Source: JBKPCD01 sp046727175
Lineage (GTDB): Bacteria > Acidobacteriota > Vicinamibacteria > Vicinamibacterales > 2-12-FULL-66-21
Direction: 5' to 3'
Assembly: GCA_046727175.1 (NCBI GenBank)
Contig: JBKPCD010000286.1
Location: 1 to 19,633 of the forward strand
DNA: 19,633 nt
Shown here: positions 7,518-14,164 of the stretch, one piece after another
Numbering within the stretch: the stretch's first letter is position 1
How the letters are laid out: each line of letters starts with the position of its first letter
Made by a program: the position numbers and the translations under genes
Notes under the pieces: generated by a model
What the model saw: only the letters and a program-made list of their open reading frames with translations
What the model was told of the DNA's origin: nothing
Database searches by the model: none

Positions 7518-8518
7518 CGCTCGCGGCTGCGCCCCGTATTCTTCTGTTTGCCGTCTTGACGGCGATGCCCACCCCCGCCGGGCCTCCGGCGAGGTTCGCC
7601 GACGAGTCTGCGGCGCGAAGGCCGTCGCAGTCTGCCGATCTCGCGATGACGATCGACGCACCCGCGGAAATCAGACTCGCGACGGTGTGTCATGGCGGGC
7701 ATGTCGTGGGCGTGGGCAAGGACCCGAACGTGTACGTCTGGTCGATTCCCGCGGGTACTTTGACGGGCACGATTGCCGCAGGCGAGCGAGTCTCGACGCT
7801 CGCCTGCTCTCCCGACGGGCGCTGGATCGCAGCCGGTACGCAGTCAGGGCTGGTATTGTTGATCAACGCGCGCACGCGCGACGTTGCGCATCGGCTGACA
7901 GTCACTCAGCACTTGATCAACACGATTGTGTTTTCACCCGATTCATCGCTGCTCGCTGCGTGTCCGGATGATGGCCCCGCGCAGCTGTGGAACGTGGAGA
8001 CGGGCAGCCGCGGCGCGGTGCTGCAGACGCCGGCCGGCGCATCGCTCAGCGTGGCCTTTTCGGCTGATGCCGACCGAATCGCGACAGCGGACGAGGACAC
8101 GCGGGTTCGCCTCTCCGAACGCAGCGGCAAGCTCCTGCGCGAGCTGGATGCTGGCCTGCTCGCGTCAATGGACGTGGCATTCAGCGCCGACGGTTCGCAA
8201 GTCCTCGCTGCTGGCGTCGATCGCACCATCACGGTGTTCGACGCGAGCTCGGGAAACGTTGCCCGACGATCCGCGGCAGAAGCCGACTTGATGGGGTATC
8301 TGATGCGCCTTCCCGACGGTCACTCATTTGCGGTCTTGGAGCTCGATGAATTCACTCTGGCGCCCACGATGTTGAAGGCGTGGGACATTCGATCCGGTCA
8401 GTTCCGGTCACTCCTGTCCGCATCGGACGTGATCGGTGCGGCGATCGTCAGCAACGGACTGGTCGTCGTTACCGCCCGCGGTGACAAGCGGCGCCTGGAG
8501 ATTCGAACCGTCCGGTAG
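7514..8518 (+). CDS. Secreted WD40-repeat / beta-propeller protein
   Basis: 334 residues from a GTG at 7514 that overlaps the dioxygenase stop (GTGA). The frame is open further upstream, but that part is a shadow of the dioxygenase gene. From the GTG the product begins with a plausible signal peptide (TLAAAPRILLFAVLTAMPTP), which supports this start. The body has at least five propeller blades marked by alternating SPDGRWIAAG / FSPDSSLLAA / FSADADRIAT / FSADGSQVLA strands and closing strands such as VYVWSIPAG, AQLWNVETG and ITVFDASSG. Such propellers serve as binding scaffolds; no enzymatic motif is visible. Close coupling to the exported dioxygenase suggests a partner or docking role, which is inference. 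No strong Shine-Dalgarno site precedes the GTG, consistent with translational coupling. Confidence 0.8.
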   Translation: MTLAAAPRILLFAVLTAMPTPAGPPARFADESAARRPSQSADLAMTIDAPAEIRLATVCHGGHVVGVGKDPNVYVWSIPAGTLTGTIAAGERVSTLACSPDGRWIAAGTQSGLVLLINARTRDVAHRLTVTQHLINTIVFSPDSSLLAACPDDGPAQLWNVETGSRGAVLQTPAGASLSVAFSADADRIATADEDTRVRLSERSGKLLRELDAGLLASMDVAFSADGSQVLAAGVDRTITVFDASSGNVARRSAAEADLMGYLMRLPDGHSFAVLELDEFTLAPTMLKAWDIRSGQFRSLLSASDVIGAAIVSNGLVVVTARGDKRRLEIRTVR

Positions 8519-8616
8519 TCATTCGTACTGCCTGACAGCGCGGGATCGATACGCGCCCCCGACGCGCGCGAACCACAAATCCAACCGCGTTCGCCAGTAC
8601 GTGCGGAGGCTGACGC

Positions 8617-10983
8617 ATGCAACCTCTCGCGAACATTCTCGACCGTGTCAGCGATGCGTTCGTGGCCCTCGACAAGAACTGGTGCTACACCTACGTGAAC
8701 CAGCAAGCAGCCAGCCTCTTCGGTCGTCGCCCCGAGGACCTGATCGGACGGCACATCTGGACGGAGTTTTCTGAAGGCAGGGGGCAACCCTTTCATCTCG
8801 CCTACGAGAAGGCGATGGCCGAACAGATCTTTATCCAGATGGAGAACTACTACGAACCCTGGAAACGCTGGTTCGAAAACCGCATTTACCCCTCGCCCGA
8901 AGGGCTGTCGATCTTCTTTCACGAGATCACCGAGCGCAAGCTGGCAGAGCAAGAGGCCCGTGAAAACGCGCAGCTGCTCGCGGGACAGAATCACGTCCTC
9001 GAGCTGATTGCCCGAGGTACGCCGCTCCACGGCTCACTCGATGCGCTGCTGCGAGTCATCGAGGCGCAATGCCCGGGGCTGCTCGGTTCGATCCTGCTGC
9101 TCGATCCCGATGGGACTCACGTGCGGCATGGCGCTGCCCCAAGCCTCCCCGAAAGTTTCGTTCGAGCGATTGACGGCCAGCCGATTGGCCCCAAGGCCGG
9201 CTCGTGCGGGACTGCCGCCTTCCGCCGCGAGCCGGTCGTGGTCGAAGATATCGCCACGGATCCGCTCTGGGACGATTATCGTGCCGCGACGCTCCCGCAC
9301 GGACTGCGGGCGTGCTGGTCCACGCCGATCTTCGACGGACAGCAGCGCGTGCTCGGCACGTTCGCCCTCTACTTCCGCACGCCGGGAAGACCCGCCGAGC
9401 GTCATCTGCGGCTTGTCGACCTCTGCACACACACCGCGGCGATTGCCATCGTCAAGCATCGCGAGCATCAGGCGCTGTTGGCGAGCGAGGAACGACAGCG
9501 CATCGCGGCCTCGAGCGGTCACATCGGACTCTGGGAATGGAACATCGCCACCAACCGTGTGGTGTGGAGCGACGAGCTCAAGGCGATCTTCGGCTGGCCG
9601 CGAGACCGGGAGGACCTGACGTTCGGGATGGTCCTGGACGCCATCCATCACGATGACCGGATGCGAGTCCAGAAGGCGGTCGCACGCGCGCTCGCCGATC
9701 GCTCGGGATACGACGAGGAGTATCGGATTGTCTGGGACGACGGCTCGGTGCGATGGATTGCCGGGAAGGGCCGCGCCGAGTACGACGCGTCGGGGACACC
9801 CATCCGGATGATGGGTGTGGCGCTCGACATCACCGACCGCAAGCGCGCTGAAGAAGAAGTGAGCAGACGGGAAGCGCAGTTCGCCGAAGCACAGCGCCTT
9901 GCGCACCTTGGGAGCTACGAGTGGGACGTTCGCAGCAACAAAGTGTATCGATCCGAGGAGCTCTGCAGGATTTTCGGACTGACGCGGGATCAATTCCCGC
10001 CGACGCTCGAGGGCTATCTGGAGCGGGTCCACGACGAGGATCGAAGTACGACTCGCGCGACGATCGAAAACGCGTTTCGCACGGCCACGCCGTTCGAATT
10101 CGAAGAGCGTATCGTTCGCCCTGACGGAACGGTCCGGATGCTCCACAGCCAGGGCACCTGGATTCTCGAGTCGACAGGGCGGCCATTGCGGCTGGTCGGC
10201 ATTTGTCAGGACATCACGGAGCGCAAGAAAAGCCAGGAGCTCGAACGCGAGATTCATCAACGCAAGCATGTCGAGCAGCTGTTGCGCGCCAGAAACGAAG
10301 AACTGAAAGCCTTCGCGTACACCGTGTCTCACGATCTCAAGGCTCCGCTGCGCGGCATTGCCGGCTATGCAGCGGAACTGGACCGGCGCCACCGTGCCGG
10401 CCTGAGCGAACGTGCCCTTCACTGCCTGAAGCAGATTCTGACAGCCACGCACAACCTCGATCGCCTGATCGAAGATCTGCTGCACTACGCCCGACTCGAC
10501 GCGGAAGCGCCCAGCGCCTCGCCGATCGACCTGGCTCGCATGGTTGAAACGATTCTGAAGGATCGGCACGCTACGATCCTCGGCCAGCGCGCCGAAGTGA
10601 CGGTCAGCCTGTGCGTGACCAACGTCCGCACGTGGGAGCGCGGTCTGTTCCAGGTGTTGACGAATCTGATCGACAACGCGCTCAAATACAGCCGGGAGGC
10701 GAGTCCGCCATCGATTCGGATAGCGAGCCAAGAGCGTGTGGGTGCGTTTCTCCTCCTGATCGCTGATAACGGGATCGGGTTCGACATGAAGTACCACGAC
10801 CGGATTTTTGGACTCTTCGACCGGCTCGTGCGGCAGGAAGAGTTCGAGGGTACGGGGGCTGGGCTCGCGATCGTCAAGAAGGTCGTCGACAAAACCGGTG
10901 GCCGGATCTGGGCCGAGTCAGCACCCGGAGCGGGTGCGACATTCTGCGTCGAATGGCCGCAGACTGCCGCGAGCGAGGATTGA
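8617..10983 (+). CDS. PAS-GAF-PAS-PAS cytoplasmic sensor histidine kinase
   Basis: 788 residues. The start is supported by GGAGG at 8605-8609, 7 nt before the ATG. There is no signal peptide or transmembrane helix, so it senses in the cytoplasm. Domains in order: PAS (about 5-108, ending FHEITERK), GAF (about 122-280, with AGSCGTAAFRREPVVVEDI), PAS_3 (about 290-410, ending ALDITDRK), PAS (about 420-537, ending ICQDITERK), HisKA with phospho-acceptor His572 (SHDLKAPLRG), and HATPase_c with N-box Asn683/Asn687 (TNLIDNALKY), G1 Asp717 (DNGIGF) and G2 at 745-752 (GTGAGLAI). All catalytic motifs are present. The HisKA region resembles phytochrome-class kinases, which fits the Rcp1-like receiver that follows one base after the stop. 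The ligand is unknown. It heads a four-gene operon. Confidence 0.92.
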   Translation: MQPLANILDRVSDAFVALDKNWCYTYVNQQAASLFGRRPEDLIGRHIWTEFSEGRGQPFHLAYEKAMAEQIFIQMENYYEPWKRWFENRIYPSPEGLSIFFHEITERKLAEQEARENAQLLAGQNHVLELIARGTPLHGSLDALLRVIEAQCPGLLGSILLLDPDGTHVRHGAAPSLPESFVRAIDGQPIGPKAGSCGTAAFRREPVVVEDIATDPLWDDYRAATLPHGLRACWSTPIFDGQQRVLGTFALYFRTPGRPAERHLRLVDLCTHTAAIAIVKHREHQALLASEERQRIAASSGHIGLWEWNIATNRVVWSDELKAIFGWPRDREDLTFGMVLDAIHHDDRMRVQKAVARALADRSGYDEEYRIVWDDGSVRWIAGKGRAEYDASGTPIRMMGVALDITDRKRAEEEVSRREAQFAEAQRLAHLGSYEWDVRSNKVYRSEELCRIFGLTRDQFPPTLEGYLERVHDEDRSTTRATIENAFRTATPFEFEERIVRPDGTVRMLHSQGTWILESTGRPLRLVGICQDITERKKSQELEREIHQRKHVEQLLRARNEELKAFAYTVSHDLKAPLRGIAGYAAELDRRHRAGLSERALHCLKQILTATHNLDRLIEDLLHYARLDAEAPSASPIDLARMVETILKDRHATILGQRAEVTVSLCVTNVRTWERGLFQVLTNLIDNALKYSREASPPSIRIASQERVGAFLLLIADNGIGFDMKYHDRIFGLFDRLVRQEEFEGTGAGLAIVKKVVDKTGGRIWAESAPGAGATFCVEWPQTAASED

Positions 10984-10984
10984 C

Positions 10985-11434
10985 GTGATCACGCCCGTAC
11001 GACCGATCCTGCTGGTCGAGGACAATCCCATGGACCTGGACCTGACGCTTCAGGCATTGCAGGAGCACAGCGTCGCGAATCCAATCGTGGCGTGCAGGGA
11101 CGGCGAGGAAGCGCTGCAGTATATCGAACAACACCGGTTGCCGAGCGATTCACGGATCCCGATCCTGGTTCTCCTCGACCTGCGCCTGCCGAAGGTCGAT
11201 GGAATCGAGGTGCTGAGGCAGGCACGGGCGAACCCCGTATGGAAGCAGGTTCCGTTCGTCGTCATGACGACCTCTCGTGAGAACAGAGATATCGAGGCGG
11301 CCTACCAGCTCGGAGTGAACTCATACATCGTCAAGCCGGTTGATTTCGCGACGTTCACGGAAGTGGTCAAGACCATCAAAGTGTACTGGCTGCTCACGAA
11401 TGAGCCGCCGTTTGCCGACAGCGGTACGCGGTGA
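10985..11434 (+). CDS. Rcp1-like single-domain response regulator
   Basis: 149 residues from a GTG at 10985, one base after the kinase stop, with GAGGA 5-6 nt upstream. The frame is open farther upstream, but that stretch is a shadow of the kinase gene. It is one REC domain of the class paired with phytochrome kinases: acidic pair Glu12/Asp13 (LVEDNPMDLDLTLQAL), phospho-acceptor Asp65 (LLDLRLPKVDG), the Thr of VVMTTS, and the conserved Lys in YIVKPVD. The long insert around LPSDSRIPIL before the phospho-acceptor strand is also typical of Rcp1. There is no output domain, so it should act by phosphotransfer or protein binding. The most direct reading is that it takes phosphate from the upstream kinase. 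Confidence 0.9.
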   Translation: MITPVRPILLVEDNPMDLDLTLQALQEHSVANPIVACRDGEEALQYIEQHRLPSDSRIPILVLLDLRLPKVDGIEVLRQARANPVWKQVPFVVMTTSRENRDIEAAYQLGVNSYIVKPVDFATFTEVVKTIKVYWLLTNEPPFADSGTR

Positions 11435-11437
11435 GCC

Positions 11438-13003
11438 ATGGCCGACATCCTGCGGGTCCTCTACGCCGAAGACAACCCTGCTGACGCGGATCTGACGAAG
11501 ACACATTTCGAACTGAACGCGCCGGATTTCGAGCTCGAGGTCGTGAATACCGGAGAGCGTTGCCTGGCACGCCTGGAGGCGCGTGCCTGCGATGTTTTGC
11601 TGCTGGACAATCATCTGCCGGACATGGAAGGGACTGATGTTCTGAAACAGATGGCGCTGAGGGAGATCCCGGTGCCCGTCGTGATGGTGACGGGCGTGGG
11701 AGATGAGACGCTCGTGGTGCAGGTCCTTCGGCTTGGCGCGTCGGACTACGTGTCGAAACAACACTGGAACTACCTGGCGAAATTGCCGGTGGTGTTGAGA
11801 CAGGCCGTGACCGAATACCGGCGGCTGCAGGCGCGCTCACAGGTCGTCGGCCGAGGGCCACGACGCATCCTCTACGTCGAGCGACATCCAGCAGACATCG
11901 ACCTGACGCGAACGCATCTTTCGGAGGTCGCGGCGCATTTCACGATCGATGTGGTCCACACCGCCCGGGAGGCGCTGGCAGTGCTGCCAAAGGACACGAT
12001 CGACTTGGTCCTTGCCGACCTGCGGCTGACGGATATGGATGCGCTGGAATTGTTGCGCGAGATGAAACAACGCGATCTGGGGGTGCCGTTGATCGTCATC
12101 ACCGGAAAGGGCGACGAGCACCTGGCAGTGGCGGCATTGAAGCTGGGCGCTTCCGACTACATTGTCAAGCGTGAAAATTATCTGACGCAGCTGCCTTACG
12201 CGATCGAGAATGCCATTTTCCGCTCACACCTCGCGCAGGCCAATGAGCGCTTGCAGATCGAGCTGGCTGAGCGCGAGCGGCTCGCGACCGAAAACACTCG
12301 CCTGTTGCAGGATGCTCAGGCGGCGCTACGGGCGCGCGACGAGTTCCTCGCTGTTGCGGCGCACGAGATCCGTGGACCGCTGACGGCTATACGCCTGGGG
12401 ATCCAGAGCCTGCAGAAAGGGAAGCTACAGGCATACGCGTTCCCGAAGGTGTTCGACATCATCGAGCGTGAAGACCGGAAGCTCGCCCAATTCGTCGACG
12501 AGTTGCTGGATCTGGGACGCGTTCGCGCAGGAACGTTTCAGTTCACACTCGAGGAGGTCGACCTCGAGGAGGTGGTCCGCGAAGTCGTCTCCCGATTCGG
12601 TGCAGAGCTGGCGCAATCGGGTTCATCGGTCTTGATCACCACCGAAGGTCGGCTCGTCGGCCGGTGGGACAGGTCCCGCCTCGGTCAAGTTGTCAACAAC
12701 CTGTTGTCGAACGCGATCAAGTTTGGTTTGGGCAAACCCATTGACATCGCGATCACCGCAAACGAGGCCTGGGCGACGCTGCGCGTCAGAGATCGCGGCG
12801 CGGGCATTCCCCAAGAGCTGCAGGAGCAGATCTTCGAGCCGTTCCACCGCGAGCAGTCGGTTCGCAATTACGGCGGCTTGGGTTTGGGCCTGTATATCGT
12901 GCGGACGATCGTCGACGGTCTCGGTGGTCGCCTGGGTGTCGAGAGTGAGCCCGAGGCTGGCTCGACGTTGGTCGTCGATTTGCCCAAAGCAAGACACCCG
13001 TAA
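11438..13003 (+). CDS. REC-REC-histidine kinase hybrid
   Basis: 521 residues, starting 3 nt after the previous stop with only a weak GGTGAG in front. REC1 (about 4-125) has Glu11/Asp12, phospho-acceptor Asp57 (LLLDNHLPDMEG), Thr85 and Lys107. REC2 (about 142-262) has Asp194 (LVLADLRLTDMD), Thr222 and Lys244, but its acidic pocket reads YVERHPADID, so the second acidic position is Arg149. A coiled linker (about 265-300) leads to HisKA with His309 (AAHEIRGPLTAIRL), then HATPase_c with Asn421/Asn425 (NNLLSNAIKF), Asp452 (RDRGAGIP) and the GLGLGL lid at 480-485. There are no membrane segments. Receivers placed N-terminal to a kinase suggest that phosphorylation of REC1, perhaps by the operon's first kinase, controls the kinase output. 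It ends with TAA overlapping the next ATG (TAATG). Confidence 0.92.
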   Translation: MADILRVLYAEDNPADADLTKTHFELNAPDFELEVVNTGERCLARLEARACDVLLLDNHLPDMEGTDVLKQMALREIPVPVVMVTGVGDETLVVQVLRLGASDYVSKQHWNYLAKLPVVLRQAVTEYRRLQARSQVVGRGPRRILYVERHPADIDLTRTHLSEVAAHFTIDVVHTAREALAVLPKDTIDLVLADLRLTDMDALELLREMKQRDLGVPLIVITGKGDEHLAVAALKLGASDYIVKRENYLTQLPYAIENAIFRSHLAQANERLQIELAERERLATENTRLLQDAQAALRARDEFLAVAAHEIRGPLTAIRLGIQSLQKGKLQAYAFPKVFDIIEREDRKLAQFVDELLDLGRVRAGTFQFTLEEVDLEEVVREVVSRFGAELAQSGSSVLITTEGRLVGRWDRSRLGQVVNNLLSNAIKFGLGKPIDIAITANEAWATLRVRDRGAGIPQELQEQIFEPFHREQSVRNYGGLGLGLYIVRTIVDGLGGRLGVESEPEAGSTLVVDLPKARHP

Positions 13004-13368
13004 TGCCTGCGAACCGACACATCCTGGTCGTGGATGACGATGAGGACATCCTGACGCTGGTGTGTCTCGTCCTCGAGTCGGAAGGGTATCGACCGACTCC
13101 CGCCAGAGACGGGATGGAAGCACTCCAGATTCTCAATGAGCGTGAACTTCCGTCGTTGATCCTCTTGGACATCATGATGCCAAGGATGAATGGAGTAGAG
13201 CTGGCGTTCGCCCTCAAGGCATCGCCTCGGTTCTCGACCATTCCTCTGATAGTCATGTCAGGGGACAACAACGCTCGTGAGAAGACCCGCACATGCTGTG
13301 CCCATGCTTGCCTGGTGAAGCCGGTCGATCTCGATCTGTTGCTGAGCACCGTGCAGCAGTTCACGTAG
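13003..13368 (+). CDS. Single-domain response regulator (CheY-like)
   Basis: 121 residues. The ATG shares its first base with the upstream stop (TAATG) and has no Shine-Dalgarno site, which suggests translation by reinitiation from the hybrid kinase. It is one REC domain: acidic cluster Asp11-Asp13 (LVVDDDEDILTLV), phospho-acceptor Asp56 (ILLDIMMPRMNG), Ser85 in the switch position (IVMSGD), and Lys106 (CLVKPVD). Three cysteines (TCCAHAC) sit just before the Lys motif, an uncommon feature. There is no output domain. As the last gene it is the natural phosphate acceptor of the REC-REC kinase, which is inference from context. Confidence 0.9.
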   Translation: MPANRHILVVDDDEDILTLVCLVLESEGYRPTPARDGMEALQILNERELPSLILLDIMMPRMNGVELAFALKASPRFSTIPLIVMSGDNNAREKTRTCCAHACLVKPVDLDLLLSTVQQFT

Positions 13369-13386
13369 CCGGAGCGTCGCGAGTCG

Positions 13387-13980
13387 CTACTTCTTCGGAA
13401 ACTTCGGGTCTGCCTTGATCTCGCGGATCTGCAGGATGTGCCGCTGCTCGTGCGTGGAAATCAGCAGCGCCCACTGATACGCGTCACATCCCTGGCGCGG
13501 CACGATGTGGCTCCGCAAGTCGTCACGCGTCGTCTTGACGTATTGCAGCAGCCGATCGTGATGCTGGCGGTACGCATCGAGGGCGGCGCGCAGATCGCGC
13601 AATTTTCCGGTCGGCCGTTCCGTTGGAATCGCCTGCTCCCGCCGCGTACGGTCGATGCCATACCAGAGGACGTCCGCATCGGTCATCGCGCTTGTCCGAC
13701 CGCCGGCGGGCTGCTTCAGCGCCGACTGCAAGTCCTGCCAGTAGATCGGCGCAACGACGACGAGGTGTTCGACAACTTCGGCGATGGTCCACGCGTTCGG
13801 CTCGCGCCGGAAATCGATCTGGGCGGCGGTCAGGCCGGTCAGTTCGTCAGCCAGCCATGCCGCGGTCATCTCGAGATGCGCGACGAGGTGCTGACGTTCG
13901 ATGTCCGTCATCGCTCCCGCCGCTGGCAAGCTCGCGCACACGAACCACGCGAGAACGGTTAGGGCTGTGGCTCTGAACAT
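13387..13980 (-). CDS. Secreted DinB-like four-helix metalloprotein
   Basis: 197 residues from the ATG at 13980. An upstream in-frame ATG at 14076 would add 32 residues with no homology-like character and bury the signal peptide. Residues 1-23 (MFRATALTVLAWFVCASLPA) form a signal peptide. The rest is the DinB/DUF664 bundle with NAWTIAEVVEHLVVVAPIYW and a terminal HEQRHILQIREIK helix. The metal-binding His triad is His72, His177 and His181. The DinB superfamily includes thiol transferases and many uncharacterised members; export is unusual for the superfamily but common in Acidobacteria. It is convergent with the phosphorelay operon, with 18 bp between stop codons, and its upstream side faces the permease gene. 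The specific reaction is unknown. Confidence 0.85.
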   Translation of the reverse strand: MFRATALTVLAWFVCASLPAAGAMTDIERQHLVAHLEMTAAWLADELTGLTAAQIDFRREPNAWTIAEVVEHLVVVAPIYWQDLQSALKQPAGGRTSAMTDADVLWYGIDRTRREQAIPTERPTGKLRDLRAALDAYRQHHDRLLQYVKTTRDDLRSHIVPRQGCDAYQWALLISTHEQRHILQIREIKADPKFPKK

Positions 13981-14164
13981 GTCCGCAGGATACTCCCAAG
14001 CTGAGATCGTGGGATGGTCGCATCTGGGCTCGTCGTGCGTTCCAATTGTGTCCGGATCCGCGAAGCGTCGTCCCACGGCCGCCTACACGGGAGCGCACGT
14101 CGCTATTCCTGATTGAGTGCGGGAACGGCACGGGCGTTGCTCATTCTGACGCGTTCGAAAGCGC

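Noticed and set aside
8519..8616. 98-bp gap upstream of the phosphorelay operon, searched for a promoter.
   Set aside because: Only the Shine-Dalgarno site is convincing; no -10/-35 pair was found.
9034..10797. Open frame of 587 codons on the minus strand, antisense to the first histidine kinase.
   Set aside because: It mirrors a gene with strong codon bias in GC-rich DNA, has no recognisable motif, and the sense strand has complete domain structure.
13981..14164. 184-bp region between the DinB-like and permease genes, searched for small genes and promoters.
   Set aside because: No conserved motif, convincing promoter or short gene could be supported.
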